A DNA stretch of 64,000 bases from Arctopsyche grandis. Taxonomy: Eukaryota > Arthropoda > Insecta > Trichoptera > Hydropsychidae. The stretch's first letter is position 1, and every line of letters starts with the position of its first letter. Of this stretch, positions 37,303 through 48,385 are shown in pieces. The position numbers and the translations under genes are program-made. The stretch spans positions 4,221,001 through 4,285,000 of the forward strand of contig NC_135361.1 of NCBI RefSeq assembly GCF_051622035.1. Direction: 5' to 3'. The notes beneath the pieces are model-generated. The model saw only the letters and a program-made list of their open reading frames with translations. It was not told the DNA's origin and searched no databases.

Positions 37303-37308
37303 AATAAA
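37303..37308 (+). terminator. MFAP1: Candidate MFAP1 poly(A) signal
   Basis: AATAAA in TTAATAAACTTTTG, about 0.7 kb after the stop and past the MITE. Alternative AATAAA words lie near 37076..37085 and 37171. Choice uncertain. Confidence 0.4.
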
Positions 37309-37390
37309 CTTTTGTATTTTATACAACCTCATAGTTTTTGAATATTATTAGTATCCACAAATTATGTATTTTATCTGTTTATTTATGTTT

Positions 37391-37850
37391 AGCCAGCAGT
37401 ATGGCTCGGTGGTTGCGATTATTTTTTAGCGCCGAGAGGTTACTGGGTTCGATCCCGTGCTAATCTTTAATGCTGCTGGTCAGACTTGGATATTTGTGAC
37501 TCCAAGTCGATCGTTTCCTATCAGAGTTTGCCAATTTATATGATTTCGTAGTTGAAACGGTTCCTCCATCAAATTGGCAAAAACCATCCTACCCACTATG
37601 TCACAAATATCTGAATTTGATTTATGTACAAGATGTAAAAATTTATGTACAAGTCTAATTCCATTGATGTCTCTGGATTAATTAATTGTTAATTTGGTGT
37701 TCTTCAGCCTCTCGAAATACAGCGATTTATGTAATAAAAAAATCTGCAACGTTTGTCATTAATTGTCTAGGAAGGTGCATTGGGGTTTACCTGCTAGGCC
37801 TTCCTGGTATATATCTATGTAAAAAATAAAATAAATAAAATATGAATATT
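37391..37850 (+). repeat. tRNA-derived SINE, complete
   Basis: Head AGCCAGCAGTATGGCTCGG (A box TGGCTCGGTGG) and B box GGGTTCGATCCCG. Body AGACTTGGATATTTGTGACT, TCGATCGTTTCCTATCAG and TTGAAACGGTTCCTC. Distal AATTCCATTGATGTCTCTGG. 3' hairpin TAGGAAGGTGC...GCCTTCCTGG, then an (A/T)-rich AAATAAATAAAAT tail. Runs directly into the repeat at 37853. Confidence 0.85.
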
Positions 37851-37852
37851 AT

Positions 37853-38015
37853 TCCTTAGGGGTGGGTTCAGGATCCAAATGAAAGGCCAAGTCGCTTCAT
37901 AGCATTTATTCAACGATTCAAGAGGTTCACACGGTTCCAGTTAGCCTAATCCGGGATCTCTATTGTTCACCCACGAGTGCACTTAGACAGTGGACACTCT
38001 CTTATGTTCCCACAT
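37853..38015 (+). repeat. GGGGTGGGTTCAGGATCC repeat, copy 4, shortened
   Basis: First part (GGGGTGGGTTCAGGATCC to CGATTCAAGAGG) joined to the later GTTAGCCTAATCCGGGATC...CACTCTCTTATG part, so the middle is deleted. Confidence 0.6.
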
Positions 38016-38064
38016 TACAATATGTATAAAAATGAGGAAAATTTGTTTTTTTATACAAAGTATT

Positions 38065-38222
38065 TATAGGGGATGAAACGAATGAGACGACTGGCTTGTT
38101 GATGCACGTGTTTTTATTATGGCAGCAGAAGACGGAGTGATGATAGCACTCCGAACACGGCCGAGTTGGTCCCAACTCGCAGGATGGTAACCGAAACTCG
38201 ACCATGTCATAGAGCCGCCACA
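38065..38222 (-). mobile_element. 158-bp solo-LTR-like element (copy 1)
   Basis: On the - strand it begins TGTGGCGGCTCTATGACATG and ends TTTCATCCCCTATA. It is flanked by TATT on both sides (38061..38064 and 38223..38226). It contains AATAAA and CACGTG. A 4-bp duplication, TG start and internal poly(A) signal fit an LTR-retrotransposon solo LTR, although the end is TA rather than CA. Copy 39103..39260 has exactly the same length. Confidence 0.65.
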
Positions 38223-39102
38223 TATTCATTTATTTACCGAATCCCGGCCATTTTTACTAGCCTCTTCAATATTTTTATAATTAAAAACAATTTTATAGTC
38301 AGATTGAGGTTAGTAATAGTAGACGGTGTGGTAAGAAGCATGCTAGTTAATATGACGGTCGGAAGGAAGTAAAGTGGTAGTCAATAACTTGGTAGAATCG
38401 GTCGCAACACGCAGGATGGCGACCCAAACTCGACCATGTCGTATAGTGGTATAATGTCTGTCAAACTGAATTTGGGATTGATGTTCTGACCTCAATCTTT
38501 ACGAGCATTTTATGTCAATTTTATACTGTGTGGATTTGGGTGTTTTCGTATAAATAAAAGGTGAAGGTCGTGTGAATTATTGGCATACATCTTATGTGAA
38601 TAGCGTGCATTTTTACTTTGAAATAAAACTGTAAATACAGTTTCGTACGGGGATGTTTGTGATTTCTAGAAAGGAACCTCGATTGTAGAACGTTTGAGAG
38701 GACTTTTATCCGGTGCACCATTTCGCTTTGAGACGGCTTCATCCGTTAAGCTTACTGAATGTGTTCTTAAAAAGAGTAGCAGAAATACAGATTGAGGGAG
38801 ATTTGTGTTTTTTATACCTGGGGGAACGTGTGTTTCGTAACCTTATAAGAGGCATTTTGTATGCAAAACTCTACACGATTCGATACAAACCCACCTTTGA
38901 GACCGAATCCTTGTAAATTTTTATGTTGCCATTTTTTCAATAATAAAATACGAATTATATTAATGGATTTTTAATTGAAATTAGGGGAAACACTAGTCAT
39001 TGGACATGCGATAGTCACTGGCCACTTGGATTAGAATAAAACATCAACGCCAACTGACGCTAATTTAATATATTGCTATCAAATAGTAGTTAACAGAAGT
39101 AC

Positions 39103-39260
39103 TATACGGGATGAAACGAATGAGACGACTGGCTTGTTAATAAACGTTGATTTATTATGACGGCCGAAGAAGAAGTGATGATAGTAATTCGAACACGGCC
39201 GAGTTGGTTCCAACTCGCAGGATGGTAACCGAAACTTGACCATGTCGTAGAGCCGCCACA
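39103..39260 (-). mobile_element. 158-bp solo-LTR-like element (copy 2)
   Basis: Same ends as copy 1 (TGTGGCGGCTCTACGACATG at the - strand start, CATCCCGTATA at the end). Flanked by a different 4-bp duplication, GTAC (39099..39102 and 39261..39264), which supports independent insertion. Confidence 0.65.
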
Positions 39261-39264
39261 GTAC

Positions 39265-41515
39265 CATTGATAGCACAAAAGGTCATGAGGTTTGTAGACA
39301 AGGAAGGTTTATAGAAAATCGTTTTAGTTTATAAGAGGATATTCATTTATGTTCAGTATATAAGTAGTATTGTTTTTACGACGGAGGTAGTTGCTCGACT
39401 TCGGAGGAGTGGGCTGGCTGAATTCGAGAAGCTCACTGACGTTTAGGGTTAGTGTGCTAGTTTATATCCTGATCGGTTGTGTAAAGTGTAAATGTGCGAT
39501 GAGATGCTTTCGGTGACTACTGCGGGCTTGCGATCGTTTATATGGAGGGAGCCGAATTGTGTCTTTGCCCTTGTGTTAGCCAAGATATTTCAGGCAAGGA
39601 TGCTCATACAGGAACGCGATGATGCAATCGTGCAGCTTGTGTTTTATGAGAACTTGGATGAGATCATTGACTTCGATTCGGGACCGTTTTGTTTTATTCC
39701 TACAGGTTCTTATTTTTTTAAGTTTTAAAATCTAAATGGCTAGCGATTGTGGTGCTTTGATTTTGTTCTAAAATATTGGTTTTTGTACTTTTTGACTGCT
39801 CCTCACGGTTTTATAATATAAATGTGGAATTTTAGTATTGGCCGTTTTTTCAAGCGCGTTTTATTGTCAATGAAGAATTTTAATATCGCACTTGCTTGGA
39901 AAATGAAAAAGAAAAATTAATAAGTGGGTGCCGTAAGCCGATGTAAGTCTTTTTAAACGTGGGTTTTTCAATAATTTTTTCCCGAGAAATTCGCTGTGAG
40001 CGGAAAAATTTCCGGTGAACCTTTTGTGTCTAAGCCTCCAGGTTTTTTTTAATAGGAAAATTAGCGGAAATGAGCGAAGAGGGAAGCTTTGCAAGTAAAG
40101 TAGGAATTAAGTTGTTTTTTTTTTTTATTATACATATACCTACAATAGATGTATATATATATATTATATAATGAAAAGGTGACGGAAGGAAAATACATAC
40201 CTTTTTATTAATTCAAATCGACGATTATTTATTATGAAATATGGACGATTCTCATTTTGTTTGGATTGAATTTTCATTTGCGGTTGTCAGCGCCCAGTGT
40301 TGAAAATATAAAGGGAATGTTAGCAGATATTAATGCTATTTTTAATATAAGGAAAATTCATATTAAAAATATGAGAAATATTTTATTTTTTAATAAAACC
40401 TTCTAATAAAATGGAATGCGTATTATACAAAGAATATCACAGGTAGGGATAAATATACGTGCAAAAAATTATATGATCTACATACAATATATGTACATAT
40501 GTATAGAAATATGATAATCGTTAGTTTGCGAGATGCAATTAATTAATTTAAGAAAAGATTTATTATAATATAATAATCAAAATGAATTGAAAGTTATTTT
40601 TTACGTTTGGAAATTCTCAATATTTCTAAATGCATCTCAAAAGTTTAAGGGGAATAGATTAGCGCTTGACGCATCAAAAGGCGAATATCTCTGTATTTTC
40701 CCTGTTGTTCGCCAGGAATGTGTTCCTTGAAAGCCACCGCAAATACCAAAGCTCTATTTGCATTGAAGGGCTAGGGCGTGTGCGTTTGAAACCCTTCAAA
40801 TGGTTAATTCATCAAAAGGATTTTTAGCTGTGACGGTGAGATGCCAACAATTGTAAGTTATCAACGAAATTTAGTATCTTATTTGGTGAAATTTGCATAG
40901 AACATTTCACAAGTCACTTTGAAGTATCTCAAAGTATTTTGTAATGGTAGAGGGGGAACAAATTCAAAAATTATTATATGAAATTTGCAAAAAATGCTAC
41001 ATAGGGTGCACGTCATCACAGGTGGTTACACAGAGCCGACGACAGGTGGGTTACATGAACTTGAACTTTGAAAAACATTATTTAGTCTAGGTACTGTGGA
41101 AATAATTCATAAAAGTTTTCATCGAAGGATTAAAGATTCAGGGCAAGTGGCCATTTTATTAGCTCGATTGTCTGAAAAGTTTGGCGAACTATGTTGCTGA
41201 GAATTTCAGATTACAACAAATGCTAGTACTGTAGCTGGATTTACCTTTGAATGGTTCCTTTTGAAACGTTGACAGTTTGTCTTCAGATTTGCTTGAATAA
41301 CAAGGTGTTTTAATAAAAAAATTCTAATGAAGTCTTCTAATGGGAATTTAATTAATAAACAAACAAAAGGAAATCACACAAAATTGGACTATTGCAATGA
41401 TACGTATTCTTTGGAATACATATACATATAGAGTAATTTCCTAACCGAAAGGTTCGGAAAATCAAATCTGAAATTTGGTTGACTACAAAAGAAAAGTTTT
41501 ATTTTATTTCCCATA
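39265..41515. other. Gene-free sequence
   Basis: No supported gene. 39360..39720 is GC-richer and holds a 78-codon open frame (39492..39728) with an acidic C-terminus and no recognised family. 40100..40600 is AT-rich with ACATATGTACATA-type words. Confidence 0.35.
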
Positions 41516-41519
41516 TCAC

Positions 41520-41678
41520 TAGAGGTAGAACCGGAAGCGTGCTTTTTCAAGGAAACGGAGCATTTTGGGTCTATTTTCCAGGAAATAGAGCAAACTACAA
41601 AGCTAGAGTGCAAAATAAAAAGTTCATCATAAAAATTAACAATAAACAAAGAACGCCACGCTTCCGGTTCTATCTCTA
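41520..41678. mobile_element. Small MITE with ETS-like word in its ends
   Basis: Inverted ends TAGAGGTAGAACCGGAAGCG and the complement at 41657..41678, with one mismatch over 24 bp. Flanking duplication is unclear: TA on either side, or a partial ATCAC. The interior is non-coding. Confidence 0.65.
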
Positions 41679-42089
41679 GTAATCACTATCGTCAATAATC
41701 AAGAGGTTATATTAAAAAAATTCCAAGTAATTACGCCGAGCGTTATATAATCGACCCAGATATAAAATGCTTGTGTTATTTGAAGTTAATTAATGTGTCG
41801 TTCGTGATTAGAGTTCCCAATTAAACGATTAATCTTTTATTATTATTATAACACGAAATCAAAATTTTATCTACAATTTTAACTACATTTGAGCGTGTTC
41901 ATATATGAATATACATATATGTAAATCAGGATGAAAGGGGTTCCAAATGATGCATGTGCATTAGATCAGATGGGGTTTATTGTACGTCTTTACTTCAGGC
42001 CTGCCATAGCTATGTACATACATAGGTAGTACACAAACATTCCACCTATACACGCTCTGTACTATGCACCCTACATACAACCAAATCCT

Positions 42090-42550
42090 ACCATTGTGGC
42101 ATTACAGGAATAACTTATTAACCCACACGAAAACAATAAAAAATACATAAGAATAAAAAAGCAAAAGCATAAAAATATATATATTTCTAAAATAGTGATA
42201 AGCGCAGGCTACCAGACAAATCCGCTAAAATAATCTCCAATAACCTACACTCACTGACGTGGAAAATATCACATTCAGGCAAGGCAGCAATGATTTCATT
42301 AAAAAGTTGGATAGTTCTTGGAATAGGAGCCATCCGATAAAGAACTGTGCGGACAGGAGGTGCAAACATCAAGTGATGATGTCTACCGCACACATAATTA
42401 TTAGGGACATAAAATCCAAACTGTTCCAGCAACGACGGGCATGACGTCTTACTACGTATGTAGAATCTGGAGAACGAAACAAATTAATGAGAAGTATCTT
42501 CGAAGCTCAAGGAGTTCGAGCAGGCCCAAAAGGAAAGGAGTAGGGTAGAG
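42090..42550 (-). mobile_element. LINE 3' end, Jockey/CR1-like (copy 4)
   Basis: The longest coding remnant of this family. The - strand is open at 42187..42432 with YRMAPIPRTIQLFNEIIA and ECDIFHVSECRLLEIILADL. Further upstream, LELRRYFSLICFV can be read before a frame break. The C-terminal ORF2 identity is inferred from these motifs. Confidence 0.65.
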
Positions 42551-42692
42551 ATATGGGTAATACCCATACTGTTTCCTATATCACTTTATGTTTAGTTATG
42601 CATTGTCCTATTTAGTCATATTTAAATTTTTATTATTTTCTTTTTCATTTGTTTTTCTATATGTAACATATATTGGTAATTGGATTACACTG

Positions 42693-42910
42693 AGCAACAA
42701 AAAATCACGTTTTTGAGTTACTAGAGCGGAGACTAAGCAATCATTACTAAGTTTGACCCACTGAATTCGAATATGATAATGATTTTTGTTGGTAAGTGAT
42801 CGTTTACGAGATATGGGCGTTTAAAAAAATGCGCGACTTTTACAGTTTTTTGGCTTTTGCGGTCTTTAACTCAAAATCTAGTATTGTTGTAGTATTGGAA
42901 TCAATAGTCG
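42693..42910 (+). repeat. CACTGAGCAACAAAAAA repeat, best single arm
   Basis: Begins CACTGAGCAACAAAAAATCA next to TA and contains AGTTTGACCCACTGAATTCG, ATATGGGCGTTTAAAAAAAT and TTTTTTGGCTTTTGCGG. Copies at 13119, 34165 and 35300 (reverse). Probably one end of a DNA transposon with long inverted ends; class not known. Confidence 0.55.
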
Positions 42911-44205
42911 GATGTTTTTTCTATTGATTGATTACTGTTTTAAAATACTTATAATTAATTGTTTAGCGAATTTTAAAAGTCAAAAATATATTTTTTTTTT
43001 ACGGATTTTTTCTCCGTGCTATGTTGCGTTTATTTGGCCAGTTTTTTATTTCACCACATTCATAAGGATTGGTTTTATATCTCAATACATTTTTTTTTTA
43101 TCTAAACGTACTAACTCGAGCGGTTTATTTTTATGCATTTCTACGTCTGTTGCCTGTTGATTTTTTAATAAATAAATAAATAACTGTAGGGAACGAAGAA
43201 ATGCTTTTTGCACTTTCTCAATCATTAGAGAGTAATTTGCTTCATGCGGATTCTACACAATCGCATTACACTCGCACTCATGAAAGTGCACTTTTGTACG
43301 TATGTATACATTTTGTTACTTGAAAATACAACCTTTCCAAAGTGACACACTTTTAAAGTAAGTACTTCGTTCACGGTTGAACTAAACCACCTCACTGTAC
43401 ATAATTATATTTAATTTGGAAGCTCGCGGCTCTGTTATTTATTACGAACGGTTTGTATGGATTGTGAATTGTTTTGTTTTTATTATCAACTCTGGAGCGG
43501 ATTTCCATCGTCTTGTCTCAGTTTACAATGGACGTTCGAAGGTTCGAAGGCACAAAAGAACGCTTGTTTCCGCCTCTTGGGGCAAACGTCCATTGTATCG
43601 CCCACCCAACCCCACCCACCATTGTCTTAATGCAAGACGAACCCAGAATGGGGGTAGCAAACTGTGTACAACTAACTAAGAAGCACCCCTTCTCGGTATT
43701 AATCCCGAGTAATTATAGCTACACGTGACGATTTTAAAGTTCCATCGCACTCTCGCAATGACGCGACAAATTATCGGAGCTTACTGCCGGAACTCGTTCG
43801 GGGCCATAAAATTAATTTGAATAAATTATCGCCGAGAGGGTGGGCCACTGCGGGGGAGGGATCTTACATCTTTTGAATTTTCAAAGGGTTAAGTCTTTTA
43901 ATGGCATTTCCTCGGTCTTTGTCTGCGAAGATGGTCAAGATAGATAGTGCCATATAACTTTCATTATGACGACATTCTGTAATTTCGCTGTTTTATTGAA
44001 CGATGCCTCTTCTTCGGAATGGAATTTATCCTTTTGAAAGTGAAATAACTGATGCACATGTTATTTAAATGTAGAGGACTTTTCATTGTATCGAAAATTT
44101 GTACTATTTATTATAATGAACTATGTATGAGCCAATGTCATAGCATCGATTTTTATTGTAAAACGTACAAATGAACGATGACCATTTTATTTATTTTAGT
44201 TTAAG
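42911..44205. other. Gene-free sequence
   Basis: No supported exon. 43390..43900 is GC-richer and non-repeated with only short overlapping open frames. Confidence 0.35.
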
Positions 44206-44210
44206 TTTGG

Positions 44211-44590
44211 ACCATTGTCACATTACAGGGGTCCCTAATGCGCCACAATGGTCGAAAAAATACGGAGAGATGAAAAAAATAAAATTATATAGACAAAAAT
44301 ACATTTATACGTAATCATAAAAAAAATAGCATTAAAATAATAACAGATATAGTAAAAATATCAAATAATAAAATACAAAGTAGGGAATGTCTTGCATTTT
44401 GCAGTCAGCATTAATATACAAGAACCAGCTGCAAATACAAAACTTCCCTGCGAGGCCCAGATGGAAAAGAGAAGATCAAAATTCCACTTATACATCACAA
44501 TCAATTATGAAAATAATGATGAGCGCAGGCTACCAGAGAAATAGGTTAAAATAATGTCCGATAACAATAAAATAATTTATCAAAAATTTA
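44211..44590 (-). mobile_element. LINE 3' UTR fragment (copy 5)
   Basis: 3' UTR of the Jockey/CR1-like family: GGACCATTGTCACATTACAG and GCGCCACAATGGTC at the 3' end, GGCCCAGATGGAAAAGAGA and ATGATGAGCGCAGGCTACCA further in. Truncated before the coding core. The flank holds a TTAAACTAAAATAAATAAAA-like tail on the - strand. Confidence 0.6.
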
Positions 44591-45102
44591 ATATTTAGTG
44601 CGCATGGTCAATAGTTTAAAGAAAGTTTTGGATGTTTTAGATAAAAAAGCCAATAAATTTCATTAAACGTCTTTTAAGTTTTGAATGTGCTCAGATTACT
44701 ATGCGATTGTGGTGATCGAGTGTTAGAACGAGAGTCTGCTCACAATATTTGGAATACAATATTTTATATGAAATGTTAGTCAAATTATTTTTTAATTGTA
44801 CTCGAAAAACAATGTTTATATCAATTAAAGTGCCAGGGCGGTGACCTGGGTCAAAAAGAAGTACCAGGGCTGCGACCTGGCCCGACTACACCACTGAATA
44901 TATATAGTATTTGTACTATGTACATATATATAAGAATGTCTGTCTAAATAAAGTCTGTCAGTATATTATGAAGTACCAGGGCGGCGACCTGGCCTGACTA
45001 CACCACTGGATATATATAGTATTTGTACTATGTACATATATATAAGAATGTCTGTCTAAATAAAGTCTGTCAGTATATTATGATCGTCTATATCACACAT
45101 TT

Positions 45103-45508
45103 GGGTCTACGTGACGAGACAGAATGTTAAACGACAGAAAACGCAAATATCGGAAGCCAAAGATTGAAAATCGAAAGATCTTTAGTCGAAAGATCAAAAA
45201 AAAAAATGGTGCATGGTAAACGGTACATACTCACGTACATACTCACTTAATTTGCGCGAGCAGGATACAACAGGAACAAGAGGAACATGCTTTTCCTCCC
45301 GTATTCTGCGCGCGCACATTAATACGGGAGGAAAAGCCTGTTCCTCTGGTTCCTGTTGTATCCTGCTCGCGCAAATTAAGTGATTATGTACCGTTTACCA
45401 TGCATCCTTTTTTTTGATCTTTCGACTTAAGATCTTTCGATTTTAGATCTTTGCCTTCCGATATTTGTGTTTTCTGTAATTAAACATTCTGGCTCGTCAC
45501 GTAGACCC
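45103..45508. repeat. Long foldback inside the array
   Basis: About 406 bp of inverted repeat: GGGTCTACGTGACGAGACAG outer arm, AACGACAGAAAACGCAAATA, GAAAGATCTTTAGTCGAAAG, then ATTTGCGCGAGCAGGATACA and CGGGAGGAAAAG toward the centre, all complemented on the right. No coding. Confidence 0.85.
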
Positions 45509-45866
45509 CAATATTTTATATGAAATTTTAGTCAAAATATTTTTTAATTGTACTCGAAAAACAATGTTTATATCAATTAAAGTGCCAGGGCGGCGACCTG
45601 GGTCAAAAATAAGTACCAGGGCTGTGACCTGGCCCGACTACACCACTGGATACATATATATAGTATTTGTACTATGTACATATACATATATAAGAATGTC
45701 TGTCTAAATAAAGTCTGTCAGTATATTATGAAGTACCAGGGCGGCGAACTGGCCTGACTGCACCACTGGATATACATATATAGTATTTGTACTATGTACA
45801 TATATATAAGAATGTCTGTCTAAATAAAGTCTGTCAGTATATTATGATCGTCTATATCACACATTT

Positions 45867-45990
45867 GGGTCTACGTGACGAGATAGAATGTTAAACGACA
45901 GAAAACGCAAATATCTTTCGATTTTCGATCTTTGCCTTCCGATATTTGCGTTTTCTGTCGTTTAACATTCTGTCTCGTCACGGAGACCGG
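45867..45990. repeat. Short foldback, deletion derivative
   Basis: Occupies the same place in the second block as the 406-bp foldback does in the first. It keeps GGGTCTACGTGACGAGATAG and AACGACAGAAAACGCAAATA and their complements, but about 280 bp of the centre is gone. Confidence 0.85.
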
Positions 45991-46115
45991 TATACATATG
46001 TACATATATAAGAATGTCTGTCAAAATAAAGTCCGTCAGTATATTATGAAGTACCAGGGCGGCGACCTGGCCTGACTACACCACTGGATATATATAGGAT
46101 TTGTACTATGTACAT

Positions 46116-46989
46116 CATCATCATCATCATTTACAGCCATTCGCCATCCACTGCTGGATGAAGGCCTCTCCAACACGCTTCCACTCGTCTCTGTTTTGTG
46201 CAACACTCGTCCATCTCATTCCGCACATTTTTCTAATTTCGTTCACCCATCTTCCTTGCGGTCTTCCTTTTACTCTTTTGCCTTCTCTCGGGTACCATTC
46301 AAGCACTTCTTTTGTCCACCTTTCGTCCATCCTCCTAGCTACGTGACCCGCCCATTGCCATTTCAATCTCTTCACTCTATCCACTATGTCCACTACCCTT
46401 GTCATGCTTCTCACCCACGTGTTCCGCTTTCTGTCTTTCCTCGTTATGCCAAGCATACAGCGTTCCATACTTCTTTGAGTGCATTGGATTTTATTTAGCA
46501 TCTTGGCGTTCAGTGTCCAAGTTTCACATCCATACGTCATCACTGGCAAAACGCATTGATCAAAGATCCTTTTCTTCAGGCAGAGTGGCATTTTTGATTT
46601 AAAAACAGCATACATCCGTCCAAATGCACTCCATCCTAATTTCATACGTCTCTTTATCTCTTCATTTTTACTACCAGACATGTCAATTATTTGACCTAAA
46701 TATAAATAATTATTTACTACTTCTACTGATTTATCATCTAAGGGGATGCTATCAGGCATGCAATAACTATTGAACATTAGTTTAGTCTTATCTACGTTAA
46801 TTTTTAATCCTACTTTTCTACTTTCCCTGTCCAGCTGTGTTAGTCTGATAAGTAGGTCAGCTGAATCACGAGCTACTAAAACTATATCGTCTGCGAACCG
46901 AAGGTGACTCAAAAAGCGACCATTGATGCTTACTCCGGCTGTATCCCAATCCAAGTTCCTGAAAACTCCCTCAAGCACCGCATTTTTGG
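46116..46989 (-). mobile_element. RTE-clade LINE, 5'-truncated
   Basis: Flanked by an 11-bp perfect target duplication ACTATGTACAT (46105..46115 and 46990..47000). On the - strand it ends in (ATG)n, a simple-repeat 3' tail typical of RTE elements rather than poly(A). The insertion splits a unit of the array, so it is younger than the array. The reading frame is intact across the surviving part. Confidence 0.9.
46127..46978 (-). CDS. RTE-type reverse transcriptase, C-terminal part
   Basis: 283 residues from the first Met in the insertion; the frame is open to the 5' truncation point, so this Met is not the natural start. Residues about 26..33 carry the catalytic LRFADDIV box. LKINVDKTKLMF, YLYLGQIID and RMKLGWSAFGRM follow, then QCVLPVMTYGCETWTL, RSMERCMLGITRKDR and the accessory region RVKRLKWQWAGHVARRMDER and GRPQGRWVNEIRK, ending near FIQQWMANGC. 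This order is diagnostic of RTE/BovB-type ORFs. The endonuclease and fingers are missing, so it cannot work alone. It is a LINE fragment and not a host gene. Confidence 0.9.
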   Translation of the reverse strand: MLEGVFRNLDWDTAGVSINGRFLSHLRFADDIVLVARDSADLLIRLTQLDRESRKVGLKINVDKTKLMFNSYCMPDSIPLDDKSVEVVNNYLYLGQIIDMSGSKNEEIKRRMKLGWSAFGRMYAVFKSKMPLCLKKRIFDQCVLPVMTYGCETWTLNAKMLNKIQCTQRSMERCMLGITRKDRKRNTWVRSMTRVVDIVDRVKRLKWQWAGHVARRMDERWTKEVLEWYPREGKRVKGRPQGRWVNEIRKMCGMRWTSVAQNRDEWKRVGEAFIQQWMANGCK

Positions 46990-47074
46990 ACTATGTACAT
47001 ATATGTAGGTATATAAGATTGTCTGTCTAAATGAAGTCTGTCAGTATATTATGATCGTCTAAATCACACACTTA

Positions 47075-47145
47075 TACCCACGGCCACGATTTAAACCGGT
47101 AAAAAACTACTTAATCACTGAGCTACGCCATGGCTGTACATATTA
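47075..47145 (-). repeat. tRNA-like SINE head
   Basis: On the - strand: CATGGCGTAGCTCAGTGATT (A-box-like), then CCGGTTTAAATCGTGG (B-box-like). Too degenerate and too short for a tRNA gene. Confidence 0.4.
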
Positions 47146-47754
47146 TTTAATCATTTAACAAGTTGTTAAAGTGGTAGCAGCGAGGACGTGTCTCGTGAGA
47201 GTGGGTGCTGAAAACGAGCCGTGGAACGAGAGATACGCGAGTTTCCCAAGTATAAAGTTGTCGACGACGTGATAGTCTACGAAGTGAGAGATACCGAAAC
47301 GGAACTCGACTGGTTGTCGCCAGATATTATAATATAATCACCTATGGAATGAGAGAATGTGCTTCAGTGGTTGCCGATGTGAAGGACACAATCCTGAACA
47401 GAACGATCTCGGGGACAATAAACCCGACGACGCGACGTTTCTTCTCCATCTCTTTGTGATTACACCGCCACGTCGCGTCGCGTCGTTTCCAATATTGAAG
47501 TATCGCCATTGTAATAGAAAAATCAGTCGGAAAATGTATCGTTGGAATGTGTTCGAGAAATTATAGACCATAGCACTTGTGCGAGTAACAAGTATAAATA
47601 AAACTTAAGGTGGACAGAAAACAAGCAGTGGACAGAGGCGAGTCGATCAGAGTGCATTAATGTCATATGTCCTATGTCCACATTTCTTTGATTGAATTGT
47701 ACTTTGTGTAACGGTTTGAAATTCAATGTCCAAGTTAGCCCAATCGTCTACCCG

Positions 47755-47880
47755 TCTTATGCTGCGTACGGACTAAACCAACGACGATTGTGGGCCAACT
47801 TTTTTAACCAGCAGGATAAAACCAGTAGCGTACAAAATATTGAAATAAAAATTAAATTAAAAAATTTAAATTAAATATCA
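47755..47880. repeat. Left inverted arm of a ~1.35-kb element
   Basis: TGCGTACGGACTAAACCAAC, GTGGGCCAACTTTTTTAACC and CCAGTAGCGTACAAAATATT are complemented at 49020..49100. The interval between holds a SINE and AT-rich sequence. Probably a DNA element with inverted ends; the hAT element at 49118 lies just outside. Confidence 0.55.
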
Positions 47881-47939
47881 AAATTAAGCTAAAGAGCGAG
47901 ATTGAGCTAAAATTAGATCATCGGTTTTGAATTACAAAA

Positions 47940-48385
47940 ATTTATTTATTTATTTTTATTTTACATATATACCAGGAAGGCCTTACAGGAAAATCCCAAT
48001 GCGCCTTCCTGGCCAATTACAAATACAAATGCAGCATTTTTTATTATAATTCGTTGAATTGCGAGACACTGAAAAAACTCGCAAATTAACGAGACATCTA
48101 TGAATTGTACATAAATTCTTATTGTACATCCATCAAATTTCAAATAGTGGTGACATAGTAGGTAGGAAGGATTTTTAGCCAATTTTTTTTTCCGGGAACC
48201 GTTTCAACAATGAAATCAGAGAAAATTGGCAAACTCTGATAGTAAACGATCAACCTGGAGTCACAAATCCAGGTCTGACCAACAGCATACTCTGAAAAAT
48301 TCATTTTCATTCAGGGATAGAACCCGGCACCTTCTTGACAGTAAGCAGAAGCTTAACGTCCGAGCTATGCTGCTGGCTATGTAAA
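47940..48385 (-). repeat. tRNA-derived SINE, complete, reverse
   Basis: Starts with the A/T tail and hairpin CCAGGAAGGCC...GGCGCATT-type word in reverse, runs through ACGAGACATCTATGAA, GAAACGGTTCCCGG complement and CTGGAGTCACAAATCC, to the head AACGTCCGAGCTATGCTGCT. Very similar to 56392..56838. Confidence 0.85.

Larger units (their letters stand above)
44700..47072 (+). repeat. Tandemly duplicated CCAGGGCGGCGACCTGG array
   Basis: About 112-bp units run AAGTACCAGGGCGGCGACC...GTCAGTATATTATG at 44859, 44971, 45611, 45731 and 46049. The larger block (lead-in GTACTCGAAAAACAATG, two units, ATCGTCTATATCACACATTT, a foldback) occurs twice: 44770..45508 and 45509..45990. The unit at 46049 is split by an RTE insertion and resumes at 46990. 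CCAGG(GCGGCGA)CCTGG is itself a hairpin. Origin unknown. Confidence 0.8.

Noticed and set aside
39492..39728. 78-codon frame, MCDEMLSVTTAG start, acidic end
   Set aside because: Codon use looks gene-like, but no family, no clear splice partner and no second exon were found. Left as unresolved.
46101..46602. + strand frames at 46101..46602
   Set aside because: Shadows of the RTE reverse transcriptase on the - strand.
47158..47200. TGGTAGCAGCGAG as an LTR-element primer-binding site
   Set aside because: The word is suggestive of a retroelement leader, but no LTR ends, gag or pol were found nearby.
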